Shown here piece after piece: positions 43,125 to 52,419 of a stretch of DNA of 64,000 nucleotides (position 1 is its first letter; each line of letters starts with the position of its first letter). Under the pieces are notes generated by a model. It did not search any database, was not told the DNA's origin, and saw only the letters and a program-made list of their open reading frames with translations. The stretch is from positions 62,001 through 126,000 of the forward strand of contig JBBMRB010000009.1 in the NCBI GenBank assembly GCA_038900335.1, given 5' to 3'. This DNA is from Rs1 sp038900335. GTDB lineage: Bacteria > Pseudomonadota > Gammaproteobacteria > Pseudomonadales > Balneatricaceae. The position numbers were made by a program, and so were the translations under genes.

Positions 43125-43996
43125 TATAGAGTCTCCAGAGAGTTTTCAGCTTGCAGCTCAACCCTGCTACGACAGAAGTCAGTGTCGGAGCAAATGAAAC
43201 TGCGAGTGCCTTTATCGTCGATCACAACTTCGTCTAAAAAACTGCTATCGGATTGACAAATAACGCAACTTTCTTGCCATTGTTGAACGGCGAAAGGGTG
43301 GTCTTCAAAGTCCAAGCTTTTTACGTCGGTGTAGGGTGGCACGGCGTAAATGCGCTTTTCACGGCCGGCGCCAAACAACTGCAACGCTGGCATTTGATGC
43401 ATTTTCGGGTTGTCAAATTTCGGGATAGGTGATGGGTCCATGATATAGCGATCATTGACAAGTACAGGGTAGGCATAGGTCGTCGCTATTTCACCGAAGT
43501 GAGCTATATCTTCATAGAGTTTCACGTGCATCACACCATAATCTTGCAGGGCATGCATTTTTTGAGTTTCAGTTTCACTCGGTTCGATAAAGCGCAGCGG
43601 TTCCGGAATAGGTACTTGGTAGATCAAAATTTGATCTTCTTGTAAGGCGAATTCAGGAATGCGATGTCTTGTTTGAATGAGCGATGCCTCGGTGGTTCTT
43701 TCGGTGGTTTTTACACCGGTTAAATCTTTGAAAAAAGCGCGAATACTGACAGCGTTAGTGGTGTCATCAGCACCTTGGTCAATCACTTTTAAGGTATCTG
43801 TTTCGCCAATTACAGCCGCTGTTAATTGCATGCCTCCCGTTCCCCAGCCGTAGGGCATCGGCATTTCTCTACCACCAAAAGGCACTTGAAAACCAGGAAT
43901 AGCGACAGCTTTTAACAGGGCCCGACGAATCATCCGCTTACTCTGTTCATCTAGATAAGCGAAGTTATAGCCTTGACGAATGTTGTTGGCAGACAT
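43124..43996 (-). CDS. phnJ: C-P lyase catalytic subunit (radical SAM) PhnJ
   Basis: 290-aa catalytic core that cleaves the carbon-phosphorus bond by radical chemistry. The cysteines for the iron-sulfur cluster and thiyl radical lie in the C-terminal SCVICQSD and FICSDTDFCRSR, the unusual PhnJ arrangement. The N-terminal GYNFAYLDEQSKRMIRRALLKAVAIPGFQVPF is highly conserved. Start overlaps the phnI stop by TAATG and its own stop overlaps phnK. Presence of all cysteines argues that it is functional. Confidence 0.97.
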   Translation of the reverse strand: MSANNIRQGYNFAYLDEQSKRMIRRALLKAVAIPGFQVPFGGREMPMPYGWGTGGMQLTAAVIGETDTLKVIDQGADDTTNAVSIRAFFKDLTGVKTTERTTEASLIQTRHRIPEFALQEDQILIYQVPIPEPLRFIEPSETETQKMHALQDYGVMHVKLYEDIAHFGEIATTYAYPVLVNDRYIMDPSPIPKFDNPKMHQMPALQLFGAGREKRIYAVPPYTDVKSLDFEDHPFAVQQWQESCVICQSDSSFLDEVVIDDKGTRSFICSDTDFCRSRVELQAENSLETL

Positions 43997-45111
43997 TAGC
44001 TTTTCTCCTGTGCTGTTTTATCTTTGCGCAAGCGTCTTAGTAGCTCAATTTCAGCTTGAAAATCGACATAGTGAGGTAGCTTTAAGTGCGAGACAAAGCC
44101 TGAAGCTGATACGTTATCGCAATGCGAAAGTACAAATTCTTGTTGTTGCGCAGGTGATTCAGCGCTTTCATCATAGCTGTCAATTTGTAACGCTCTATCC
44201 AATAGAGCAACAGACATTGCTTTGCGCTCATTGCGGCCAAAAACTAAACCATAGCCACGAGTAAACTTAATTTCGCCATCGCTTAGGCGTGCAAAACCAT
44301 TGATCATCTCGCACTCTGTTATCTCAATGCTGCCAATGTCGACACTAAAGCCTAGATCTTGTGGACATATAACAACATCTGCTTCACCGATGCGCAGCTC
44401 CCCTGCAAAGGGATGGTTACGACCATAACCTCGCTGTGTTGAATAGCCTAAAGCGAGTAAAAAACCTTCATCGCCGCGCGTGAGTGATTGCAGGCGCGCG
44501 CTGCGATCACTTGGGTAACTTTCAGGGTCCTGGGTGATGTCTGTTGGAGTCTCGCCAGTGTCAAGTTCAGGCACAATCATGCCTTCGTCTTCGAGCATTT
44601 TTAAGACGCGTGTCATGGCTTGCTCTTCATCTTCATCTGCTACCAATTTTGTGTCTTGCGGCTTGATTGCCTCTAACTCTTGCGCTGTGGTTGCAGAATC
44701 GCCCTGCGCTAATAAGGTAAAGTCGAGCAGACGATGGGTATAGTCAAATGTTGAGCCTAGTACTTGGCCGCCAGGTAAATCTTTAAAGGTCGCCGATACT
44801 CGCCTTTCGACAAGCATATTGGTGGTGTCTAAAGGCTCGCTGGTATAAAAGCGGCTCAAGGTTGTTCGATAGGCGCGCAATAGAAATATGGCTTCAACCG
44901 AGTCCCCCGCAGCCTGTTTAATGGCCAGTGCAGCAAGCTGTGGGTCGTATACTGAACCTTCCGCCATCACTCGTGACACTGCTAATGGTAGCTGTTGGCG
45001 TATTTGCTCAACCGATAGCTCTGCTAAGCTCAGATCGCCGCGGCGTTGCTCTGCCAACAGTTTATGGGCATTGTTAATGGCTTTTTCACCACCTTTCACC
45101 GCTACATACAT
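43996..45111 (-). CDS. phnI: C-P lyase core subunit PhnI
   Basis: 371-aa subunit of the PhnGHIJ complex. MYVAVKGGEKAINNAHKLL at the N-terminus and YSTQRGYGRNHPFAGELRIGE in the middle are family signatures. GGAG lies 7 nt before ATG 45111, which overlaps the end of phnH by 10 bp. The stop overlaps the phnJ start. Confidence 0.97.
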   Translation of the reverse strand: MYVAVKGGEKAINNAHKLLAEQRRGDLSLAELSVEQIRQQLPLAVSRVMAEGSVYDPQLAALAIKQAAGDSVEAIFLLRAYRTTLSRFYTSEPLDTTNMLVERRVSATFKDLPGGQVLGSTFDYTHRLLDFTLLAQGDSATTAQELEAIKPQDTKLVADEDEEQAMTRVLKMLEDEGMIVPELDTGETPTDITQDPESYPSDRSARLQSLTRGDEGFLLALGYSTQRGYGRNHPFAGELRIGEADVVICPQDLGFSVDIGSIEITECEMINGFARLSDGEIKFTRGYGLVFGRNERKAMSVALLDRALQIDSYDESAESPAQQQEFVLSHCDNVSASGFVSHLKLPHYVDFQAEIELLRRLRKDKTAQEKS

Positions 45112-45767
45112 GGGTTATCTCCTGTTGTTATTACGCTGACTTTGGTCGTTCGAGGGAGACACACCAGCTGTTTGTCGCTGACAAAGTAGAAATCTAAACC
45201 CCTTGGGAACGCGTCAGGGCGCTCAGTTAAATACTCGAGCAGCTGCGTTGAAAGCTTGGCGATTGCAATGTACTTTACCGATTCAATACCTGGGCCTTCT
45301 AGTTTCAGTAGTGTTGAATGCTCGTTATCGCTGCCCTGAGCTTGCGCTGCTGTATTCGTTAAAGATTCGACTTGTAACACTAAAGAGCAGCTCATTTCTG
45401 GGGACTCGTCAGTGCCTTTGTTGAAATAGCAAAACTCTGTTATTTGATCCGCATTAGCAATAGCGAACATCGCCGATTGCGGGTCATTAACCAGTTGCAC
45501 ATCTGTGTGGAACTGTAAGTTCTTGCACACTTCCTCATTTTTTAGTGCCGCAGATAAATAAAGTGTGGTTTGCTGATCTAGCAGGGACAGTGCCAGTGCA
45601 TACATCGCAGGGCTTAAGTCACCCGCACCGTGATTGTGCTCAATATCGACGATAGTGCCAGGCTCACTCATTGCTTTTAGCGTGCGGCGAAAAATCACTT
45701 GGCCGGCATTGATTGGGTTTGTTAAACCAGCGGCGATAGTGACATTATGGGTATCTGGAGATTGCAT
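45102..45767 (-). CDS. phnH: C-P lyase core subunit PhnH
   Basis: 221-aa subunit of the C-P lyase core complex. AGQVIFRRTLKAMSEPGTIVDI near the N-terminus and GPGIESVKYIAI are PhnH signatures. Its ATG overlaps the phnG stop (TAATG) and its end overlaps phnI, so phnG to phnK form one tightly coupled set. Confidence 0.95.
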   Translation of the reverse strand: MQSPDTHNVTIAAGLTNPINAGQVIFRRTLKAMSEPGTIVDIEHNHGAGDLSPAMYALALSLLDQQTTLYLSAALKNEEVCKNLQFHTDVQLVNDPQSAMFAIANADQITEFCYFNKGTDESPEMSCSLVLQVESLTNTAAQAQGSDNEHSTLLKLEGPGIESVKYIAIAKLSTQLLEYLTERPDAFPRGLDFYFVSDKQLVCLPRTTKVSVITTGDNPCM

Positions 45768-46231
45768 TAGCCTTCCCCTCTAACAAGTGTGAAAAAATCT
45801 ACTTTGGTTTTTGCCGATGCCGCTTTCTTCGCTTGCTGTTGTTGCGCTAAAATTTTAGTTAGAGGCTCAATGACTTGCTGATAGACACTGTTATGCTGGT
45901 GGTCATCTTGTAAAAGAGCATCTAGCTTGGCAGCGATTAGTGCGTGTTGTTTATTGCGGCCAATAACATAGCTGTGCCCGTAAAATTGAGCGTTAGATCG
46001 CACAACACAACGAGTGATAGTGACATCGCCAATGTTAAACTGTGAGCCGGTGCCACCCATACGGCCTCTTACTTGAGTTAAACCAATGTCAGGCGTTCTA
46101 ATATCACTGAAATTGCAATCGCGCAGCAAAGGCTCTGCCAGCGTATGTAATTGTTCGATGGGCGCTTTGGCCATGACAGACATCCAATGTTGACGTCGTC
46201 TCTGGCTGGTTTGTTCAGGGGTAGATGACAT
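45767..46231 (-). CDS. phnG: C-P lyase core subunit PhnG
   Basis: 154-aa subunit of the PhnGHIJ complex. RRQHWMSVMAKAP at the N-terminus, RTPDIGLTQVRGRMGGTGSQFNIGDVTITRCVV and GHSYVIGRNKQHA are conserved PhnG stretches. It starts directly after the phnF stop codon with no spacer. Confidence 0.95.
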   Translation of the reverse strand: MSSTPEQTSQRRRQHWMSVMAKAPIEQLHTLAEPLLRDCNFSDIRTPDIGLTQVRGRMGGTGSQFNIGDVTITRCVVRSNAQFYGHSYVIGRNKQHALIAAKLDALLQDDHQHNSVYQQVIEPLTKILAQQQQAKKAASAKTKVDFFTLVRGEG

Positions 46232-46924
46232 TTAAGACTCCACTATGTATTCAAATATGTCGCTGCGAGTAATGCTGACGGAGTATTCCATCAACGTTTG
46301 CGTGTTTTTTAACTGGTAAAGCGATTGAATCAACATCACTGGGACATCAGTTTCAATATTTAACTGCTCAGCTTCATCTAACAAAGGCATGCGAGCGCGA
46401 AGCTTGATATGAGTTCTATCTGCTGAAAAATGATGTGTCTCATTCAAGTATTTATGTAGAGATCCTTGTCGATAGCGTTTCATGGTAGCTAAATCACTGC
46501 CAAAAACATGGTGCTCGATTAAACACACTGGGCGGCCTTCCATACTGCGCTTGGTGATTAAACGGATAGCGGGAGTCGCTTCAGTTAGGTTCAGTGAGGT
46601 GGCTAGTAGGCCATCGACTAAAATCTGTGAGCAGCTCAGCACTTGGGTCTGCAGTTGTAAGCCTCTGTTTGATAAGTTATAGCTAAAGCAAGATTGGCTA
46701 TTAAGGGAATAGTCAATCGCTGAGCTTAGCACTTGATTGCCTTTGCCTTGATGGCGTTTAATTAATCCCACCTTGACCAATTCATCAATCGCTCTGCGCA
46801 CAGTGTGTCGATTCACCTTAAAGCGCTCTGAGAGTGCCTTTTCAGTTGCTAAAAAATCACCACTGACATACTGCTCTTGGATGTCTTTTCTGAGCGCAAT
46901 AGCTATTTCGTGATAGCGAATCAT
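46232..46924 (-). CDS. phnF: Phosphonate operon GntR/HutC-family regulator PhnF
   Basis: 230-aa repressor with an N-terminal GntR winged HTH (LATEKALSERFKVNRHTVRRAIDELVKVGLIKRHQGKGNQVL) and a C-terminal UTRA ligand-binding domain (about residues 85-225). It heads the phnF-P operon. A palindrome GTCTAGAC lies 5 bp before its start and another before phnC, both matching the HutC-subfamily consensus GTNTANAC, so it probably represses both transcripts and itself. Confidence 0.93.
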   Translation of the reverse strand: MIRYHEIAIALRKDIQEQYVSGDFLATEKALSERFKVNRHTVRRAIDELVKVGLIKRHQGKGNQVLSSAIDYSLNSQSCFSYNLSNRGLQLQTQVLSCSQILVDGLLATSLNLTEATPAIRLITKRSMEGRPVCLIEHHVFGSDLATMKRYRQGSLHKYLNETHHFSADRTHIKLRARMPLLDEAEQLNIETDVPVMLIQSLYQLKNTQTLMEYSVSITRSDIFEYIVES

Positions 46925-46929
46925 GAGTT

Positions 46930-46937
46930 GTCTAGAC
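46930..46937. promoter_or_regulatory. PhnF operator upstream of phnF
   Basis: GTCTAGAC (within TTGTCTAGACCT) fits GTNTANAC exactly and sits 5 bp upstream of the phnF ATG. Confidence 0.7.
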
Positions 46938-46977
46938 CTGTTTTGTCGGTTAAATTTTTTTGTTTTATAGCGATGAT

Positions 46978-47766
46978 CTACATGAATGACTTGCGCAGTT
47001 GCTGGGATATAACATCAATAGCGGTGACACATAAAATAATGACCAGCATAATTGCGCAGGTTTGTTGGAACGCAAAGCCGCGCATGCTCTCCCATAAAAT
47101 GACACCAATACCACCTGCGCCGACCATGCCAACCACAGTGGCAGAGCGTACATTTGATTCAAATCGATAAAGCGAATAGGAAATCCACAGTGGCATTACC
47201 TGTGGAATCACACCGTATAAAATTTCTTCAAAAACATTGGCACCAGTTGCTCTTACGCCTTCAACAGGTCTTGGATCAATAGCTTCTACAGCTTCTGAAA
47301 AGAGCTTGGCGAGCACCCCTGTGGTGTGGATAAACAACGCCAATACACCGGCAAAAGGGCCTAGTCCTACAGCGACTACAAACAACATAGCAAAGACCAT
47401 TTCGTTAATGGCACGTGCTGCGTCCATTAAACGTCTAGTGGGTTGGCATAACCAAATAGGTGCGATATTTTCAGCACTCATTAAGCCCAGTGGCACTGAT
47501 AAAATAATGGCCAGTACTGTGCCCCAAAGTGCTATGTGCATAGTGATGATCATTTCATCAATGTAATAATCTAGGTCGCTAAAGTCTGGCGGAAAGAAGT
47601 CAGCGGCAAACTCAGACATGTTTGATGAGTCTGTAAACAGCATCATCGGGTTCATTTCAGCTGAATTCCAGCCCCATGCCAGCAGTGAGAAAAATATGAC
47701 CCAGCTCAATGACTTTAACCAGTTAAACGACTGCTTAAATTCAGTTTTCGCGGTAGTTGTTGACAT
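46978..47766 (-). CDS. phnE: Phosphonate ABC transporter permease
   Basis: 262-aa inner-membrane permease with about six spans. The ABC permease EAA-type loop is seen in [75 protein letters not shown] sequence is typical of PhnE. A single phnE is present, not an E1/E2 pair. It is the last gene of the phnCDE unit, 53 bp from the phnF ATG. Confidence 0.95.
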   Translation of the reverse strand: MSTTTAKTEFKQSFNWLKSLSWVIFFSLLAWGWNSAEMNPMMLFTDSSNMSEFAADFFPPDFSDLDYYIDEMIITMHIALWGTVLAIILSVPLGLMSAENIAPIWLCQPTRRLMDAARAINEMVFAMLFVVAVGLGPFAGVLALFIHTTGVLAKLFSEAVEAIDPRPVEGVRATGANVFEEILYGVIPQVMPLWISYSLYRFESNVRSATVVGMVGAGGIGVILWESMRGFAFQQTCAIMLVIILCVTAIDVISQQLRKSFM

Positions 47767-47854
47767 AGTGTTTTCCGAATATCTCGATGGTATAAAGTCG
47801 CTACATCAACCTTGTTAGCTTAGAGTCACTAACAAGGTTAACGTAGTGCTGTTA

Positions 47855-48868
47855 TTATTTAGCCGCTGTTTCTAGTTGTTCCATGCGCTTATTTAACTCA
47901 GATAATTGCTGGTCAATTGCTTTGAGTTTCATTGCTTTTTCATCGGCAGCTAATTTAGTATCGGCGGCAAGTTTGATGCGGTTTTTGAACAATACCAGTT
48001 GGCGAATAGGTAATAACTGATCATCTGTTGAGGCTTTGAAAGGTGCCCAACCAAGAGATTTCAGAATTTCTAGCTCTTGGGCATCATTAGTTTGGCCGTA
48101 ATCCATAAAGAAATTACGCAATTTTGTTTTGTCTGCATCAGCAAGGTTTTTGCGCCACACTATTGGGTCAGAGGGGATCAAGGGTGATTTCCAAATGACT
48201 TTAACGTTATCCACTTTATCGGGATGTGTGATTTTGATACGCCCTAAATTTTCAGTGTTGTTGGTCGCGATATCAACTTGGCCATTAGCAACAGATAGGA
48301 AATTAGTTTGATGGCTAGCATTGGTTACGCGTTTAAATATGTTTTTCGGGTCTACATTATTTTTAGTGAAAACATAGTAACTAGGGACTAAGAAGCCAGA
48401 CGTTGAGTTTGGATCTCCGTTGCCAAAAGTGAGGTCTTTGCTATTGTTAAGCATGTCTTCAACGTTATTTACTTTGTCGTTATCCTTGTGTGCTAGCAAT
48501 AAACTCCAATAACCTGGGTTGCCAGTGACATCGACAGTTTGGGCGAATATTTCACCGCCAGCACGATCAACGGCTTCCATCGCCGATTTATTACCATACC
48601 AAGCGACATCTACTTTGTTGAAACGCATCGCCTGAATAATGCCAGCATAATCAGATGCAAAAAAAGGTTTCACTTCAACGCCTAGTTTTTTTGACATGTC
48701 ATTTAAGAAAGGCACCCAGATAGTCTTTAAATTTTGCGAAGACTCAGTGGAGATAATGCCAAAATTTAGCTTTTTCAGTTGCTCTGCTTGAACAGCAGCA
48801 GCTGTCGTTAAAGCGGTGGCTACTGCAATGCTGGTAAGAAGCTTAGAATAGATTTTTTTAAGTTTCAT
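47855..48868 (-). CDS. phnD: Phosphonate ABC transporter substrate-binding protein
   Basis: 337-aa periplasmic protein with a signal peptide (residues 1-28, cleaving near VQA-EQ). LNFGIISTESSQNLKTIWVPFLNDM, YAGIIQAMRFNKVDVAWYGNKSAMEAV and DPNSTSGFLVPSYYVF are PhnD signatures. It ends with a charged helical tail (about residues 300-337) that could form a coiled coil, as known for PhnD dimers. ATG 48868 has GGAG 6 nt upstream; an ATG at 48880 is less well placed. Confidence 0.95.
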   Translation of the reverse strand: MKLKKIYSKLLTSIAVATALTTAAAVQAEQLKKLNFGIISTESSQNLKTIWVPFLNDMSKKLGVEVKPFFASDYAGIIQAMRFNKVDVAWYGNKSAMEAVDRAGGEIFAQTVDVTGNPGYWSLLLAHKDNDKVNNVEDMLNNSKDLTFGNGDPNSTSGFLVPSYYVFTKNNVDPKNIFKRVTNASHQTNFLSVANGQVDIATNNTENLGRIKITHPDKVDNVKVIWKSPLIPSDPIVWRKNLADADKTKLRNFFMDYGQTNDAQELEILKSLGWAPFKASTDDQLLPIRQLVLFKNRIKLAADTKLAADEKAMKLKAIDQQLSELNKRMEQLETAAK

Positions 48869-48890
48869 CGTGCTCTCCATAAGGTTTGGG

Positions 48891-49739
48891 TTAAGCTGTT
48901 TTTAGTTTTGGTGGTTGAGTTTTTTGCGCGCTATTTGAAGAAATAGGAATAACGCTATGAGTATTGTTGTGCTCGGTGCCGCCATAGAGATTGTTAAGTC
49001 CAGTGTTGTCTATGTCTTGGATAGGGCTATCGAAATACAATTCACCGTCTTTGAGAGCAATAGCTCGTCGACAATACTGTTGTGCGTAGTCCACTTGATG
49101 TAAGGTCACAACAATGGTGATGCCATCTTGTTCATTGATGTTTTTCAAGATTTGCATCACTAGTCGTGACGCTTCCGGGTCTAATGAGGCGATAGGCTCA
49201 TCGGCAAGAATAACTTTAGCTTTTTGCAGCAGTGCCCTGGCGATCGCTACTCGTTGCTGTTGTCCGCCAGATAAATCACTTGCTCTATGTAAAGCGTAAT
49301 CTTGTAGACCAACACGTGTTAAAGCGGCCAGTGCTGAGTGTTTCTCTGCAGCGGTGAAAATACCTAACAAACTGCGATAGCTCGGGACTTTACTTAAACC
49401 CCCTATCAGCACATTAGTTAGCACGCTCAAACGATTAATGAGGTTGAATTGCTGGAAAACATTGCCAATTTGGCTACGCGACACGCGTATATCTTTACCT
49501 AGTTTTCCCTTGTGCTGAATGTTTTTACCGAGAATGTCTATGCTGGAATCACTGCCTTTATCAGCAAGAGTTAGCCCTGACAAATGACGAAGAAGAGTAG
49601 ACTTTCCAGAACCAGAGGGACCTATTAGTGCAACCATTTCACCTTGGTTGATATTTAGGCTGACACCTTTTAAAGCGGATGAACTGCTGCGTTTAGTTTT
49701 AAATGTCTTTTTTACATTGGCAATTTGAATGACCGTCAT
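48891..49739 (-). CDS. phnC: Phosphonate ABC transporter ATP-binding protein
   Basis: 282-aa ATPase energising phosphonate import. Walker A is GPSGSGKST, the signature LSGGQQQRVAIARAL, and Walker B VILADEPIASLD. IGNVFQQFNLINRLSVLTNVLIGGL is characteristic of PhnC. ATG 49739 has GGAGAG just upstream. First gene of phnCDE, with a perfect PhnF-type palindrome 16 bp upstream of the start. Confidence 0.95.
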   Translation of the reverse strand: MTVIQIANVKKTFKTKRSSSSALKGVSLNINQGEMVALIGPSGSGKSTLLRHLSGLTLADKGSDSSIDILGKNIQHKGKLGKDIRVSRSQIGNVFQQFNLINRLSVLTNVLIGGLSKVPSYRSLLGIFTAAEKHSALAALTRVGLQDYALHRASDLSGGQQQRVAIARALLQKAKVILADEPIASLDPEASRLVMQILKNINEQDGITIVVTLHQVDYAQQYCRRAIALKDGELYFDSPIQDIDNTGLNNLYGGTEHNNTHSVIPISSNSAQKTQPPKLKTA

Positions 49740-49754
49740 GGCTGCTCTCCTAAT

Positions 49755-49766
49755 TTGTCTAGACAA
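49755..49766. promoter_or_regulatory. PhnF operator upstream of phnC
   Basis: TTGTCTAGACAA is a perfect 12-bp palindrome containing GTCTAGAC, the GTNTANAC consensus. It lies 16 bp before the phnC ATG, next to the ribosome site, so binding would block transcription of phnCDE. Confidence 0.75.
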
Positions 49767-49915
49767 TGGTAAGCGCTTAACATGACGGTTGGGTTAATCT
49801 AATGTGGCAGAAGAATTAAGGTTTTATTGCAGATTAAATTAATTTGCTGTCTATGATCGTTTAATAGTTGGCTATCTGGTAAATTAATAGTTAACGCTAT
49901 GTAAGGTTGCAGATA

Positions 49916-50803
49916 ATGGATCAGGAATTTAGTTTTAAAGATATTGTCGAATACGCACAAGATATCATTGTGGTGACTAAAGCATCGCCTATTGATGATA
50001 CCGGTCCTGAGATTGTTTATGTAAATGAAGCCTTCGTTAAAATCAGTGGTTACTCTCGTGAAGAGGTGATCGGTAAAACACCAAGAATATTACAGGGAGA
50101 GGATACAGATAAAAAAACGCGGCAAAAAGTCCGCAGTGCACTAGAGCAACAGCAACCTGTTAGGGTAACTATTAAAAATTATTCGAAAACAGGGCAAGAG
50201 TATTGGCTAGACCTGAGTATATTGCCATTAAAAAATGCCCAGGGTGATGTGACCCATTTTGTGGCTATTCAGCGTGATTTTACGCAACATAAACGCTCAC
50301 AATTGCACTTAGAAGTCTTATCAAATCAGGATCCTTTAACTGACTTATATAACCCCCGCGGTTTTGAGCGACTATCTGAACAGGAGTTCTCACGTTTTAA
50401 GCGTGAGGGGCGTACATACAGTGTATTGATGCTAGATCTGGATTATTTTAAACGTATTAATGATAATTATGGTCATGCAATAGGCGATTTAGCGCTGCAG
50501 CATTTTGCTGCGCTGTGCCAAAATAACATTCGCCTACATGATGTGTTAGCTAGAGTCGGTGGGGAAGAGTTTTGTATTATCTTACCTCTTGAGAAAAAGC
50601 AGGCGGCTTTTGTTTTTGCTGAAAAATTAAGAAGCTTGCTCGAGCTTGCCCCTTTAGTTGTCGATGCTGAAAATATAAATTTAACTGTCAGTATTGGCGT
50701 TGGCGAGGTCAATGTCAACGATGAAGATCATAAAGAGGTGATTCAGCGGGCAGACACGGCGCTGTTTGTAGCAAAAAGTGATGGGCGTAACTGTATTGCC
50801 TAA
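49916..50803 (+). CDS. PAS-GGDEF diguanylate cyclase
   Basis: 295-aa cytoplasmic protein. An N-terminal PAS domain (about residues 10-130; EIVYVNEAFVKISGYSREEVIGKTPRILQGEDT) is followed by a GGDEF domain (about 135-295) with the active motif RVGGEEF, so it should make cyclic di-GMP. The PAS resembles LOV domains, but the flavin-binding Cys of the GRNCRFLQ motif is replaced (GKTPRILQ), so it is not a photosensor of that type. There is no EAL domain. ATG 49916 has AAGG 10 nt upstream. It is divergent from phnC. Confidence 0.93.
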   Translation: MDQEFSFKDIVEYAQDIIVVTKASPIDDTGPEIVYVNEAFVKISGYSREEVIGKTPRILQGEDTDKKTRQKVRSALEQQQPVRVTIKNYSKTGQEYWLDLSILPLKNAQGDVTHFVAIQRDFTQHKRSQLHLEVLSNQDPLTDLYNPRGFERLSEQEFSRFKREGRTYSVLMLDLDYFKRINDNYGHAIGDLALQHFAALCQNNIRLHDVLARVGGEEFCIILPLEKKQAAFVFAEKLRSLLELAPLVVDAENINLTVSIGVGEVNVNDEDHKEVIQRADTALFVAKSDGRNCIA

Positions 50804-50878
50804 AGCAATTGATTAACTAAAAACTATATTCGCGTTAATATAGAGCTTTATTATGCTGTTTTTTCAAATGATACCATT

Positions 50879-51640
50879 ATGATTTTTGATCCTTTTTTCT
50901 ATGTTGTTTCTGCTATTGCGGTATTAATTGTCGGCTTCTCTAAAGGTGGTTTTGGCGGTGGCTTAGGGTTAATTGCCGTGCCTTTAATGTCTTTAGTGGT
51001 ATCACCTATTCAAGCCGCTGCTATTTTACTACCTATCTTGTGCTGTATGGATCTGATTAGTATGTGGGGTTTTAGAGGACGCTTTGATAAACACAATCTC
51101 AAAGTACTAGTACCATCGGCAATATTAGGCATAGTGTTTGGGGCGTTAACCTTTAAGCTCTTTAGTGAAGCGCATATTAAGTTAGGGGTTGGTTTTATTG
51201 CAATAGCGTTTTGTGCACAGTTTATGATCACTAAATATCGCAAGAGGCAGCACGAAATCCAACAACGCTCTGCCTTAAAGGGTAGCTTTTGGGGCGCTGT
51301 CGCTGGTTTTTGTAGTTTTAGTGTTCATGCGGGCGGCCCGCCACTTAATTTTTATTTACTACCACAGCGTTTAGACAAAAGTATCTTTGTCGGCACCACA
51401 GTGATTTTCTTTGCGTTGCTTAATTTTATTAAATTGCTACCTTATGCCTGGCTTGGATTGTTAGACACCAATAACTTGCTGACCTCGTTGAGCTTGGTGG
51501 TGTTTGCGCCTATTGGTGTCTATTTAGGTATCTATATGCATCATCGTTTGAGTGATGGCTGGTTCTATCTATGTTGCTACAGTTTGCTAGGCCTTGCTGG
51601 TGCTAAGCTATTCTTGGAAGGTGTGATTGCCTTTTTGTAA
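50879..51640 (+). CDS. TauE/SafE family permease
   Basis: 253-aa inner-membrane protein with about eight hydrophobic segments and the family repeats GFSKGGFGGGLGLIAVPLMSLVVSP near the N-terminus and GAVAGFCSFSVHAGGPPLNFYLLP in the middle. Members export sulfite or sulfonates or have unknown substrates. No sulfonate gene is adjacent. It converges on the response-regulator gene with 13 bp between stops. Confidence 0.9.
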   Translation: MIFDPFFYVVSAIAVLIVGFSKGGFGGGLGLIAVPLMSLVVSPIQAAAILLPILCCMDLISMWGFRGRFDKHNLKVLVPSAILGIVFGALTFKLFSEAHIKLGVGFIAIAFCAQFMITKYRKRQHEIQQRSALKGSFWGAVAGFCSFSVHAGGPPLNFYLLPQRLDKSIFVGTTVIFFALLNFIKLLPYAWLGLLDTNNLLTSLSLVVFAPIGVYLGIYMHHRLSDGWFYLCCYSLLGLAGAKLFLEGVIAFL

Positions 51641-51653
51641 AAGTGTTAGGCAA

Positions 51654-52355
51654 TTATAACTTTAAGTACACTCGTTCAGGCCTGCCGACAGAGCCATAAC
51701 TGACATCCGCTGTGAGCTCTGCAGTGCTGACCAGATATTCTAAATACCTTCTGGCGGTGGTACGGCTGCTGCCGACAAGTTCGCCTATTTGCTCAGCGGT
51801 ATGGCCCTGCGTTTTTTCGGTATAGACATTACGTATTTTCTCCAGTGTTAGAGGGTCTATACCTTTTGGTAATGCTGAGTTGGTCACTGGGGAATTGGTT
51901 TTTTTATTGCGTGGTAATAATAGATCAACCGTGTTTTGGTCTAGCTCATGTTGGTTTTTGCTATCGATGGAAAGAAGTTTGCTCAAATGTTCTTGAAAGC
52001 TAATTAGTGAGCTTTGTAGACGATCAAAGACTAGAGGCTTCAAAATATAATCAAAGACACCACTATGCAGTGCTTCTGTTAAGCTATTTACATCTTTTGC
52101 CGCCGTGATCAAGATGACCCCTGCTGAGCTTTGGCTGCTGCGAATATTGCGTAATAACTCCAGGCCATTACCATCTGGAAAGTGGATGTCTAATAACACT
52201 AAATCAGGTTCGAGCACTTCAATCATATCTTTGGCATCGATTGTTGAATGGGCAATACCTAATACTTCAAAGCCTGGAATCCGCTCGATAAAGCGGCGTT
52301 GTATTTCTGCTATTTTAGTATCGTCTTCTGCAATTATTATTTTTATGGTGTTCAT
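51654..52355 (-). CDS. Response regulator, CitB/DcuR/DctR family
   Basis: 233-aa regulator. The N-terminal receiver domain has the acidic pocket (IIIAEDD), the phosphorylated Asp in DLVLLDIHFPDGNG, and the Lys in DYILKPL. The C-terminal HTH (GHTAEQIGELVGSSRTTARRYLEYLV) is of the CitB type. It lies 64 bp after the sensor kinase gene and is its partner. Targets in this group are usually C4-dicarboxylate or citrate transport genes; none is adjacent here. Confidence 0.92.
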   Translation of the reverse strand: MNTIKIIIAEDDTKIAEIQRRFIERIPGFEVLGIAHSTIDAKDMIEVLEPDLVLLDIHFPDGNGLELLRNIRSSQSSAGVILITAAKDVNSLTEALHSGVFDYILKPLVFDRLQSSLISFQEHLSKLLSIDSKNQHELDQNTVDLLLPRNKKTNSPVTNSALPKGIDPLTLEKIRNVYTEKTQGHTAEQIGELVGSSRTTARRYLEYLVSTAELTADVSYGSVGRPERVYLKL

Positions 52356-52419
52356 TTAGTGTCGCCTAATCAAAATACAGCTCTAGTCTATCATTAACCT
52401 TAATTTATTTTAGATTAAT

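Noticed and set aside
49916..50300. Calling the PAS domain a blue-light LOV sensor
   Set aside because: The flavin-adduct cysteine is missing (GKTPRILQ).
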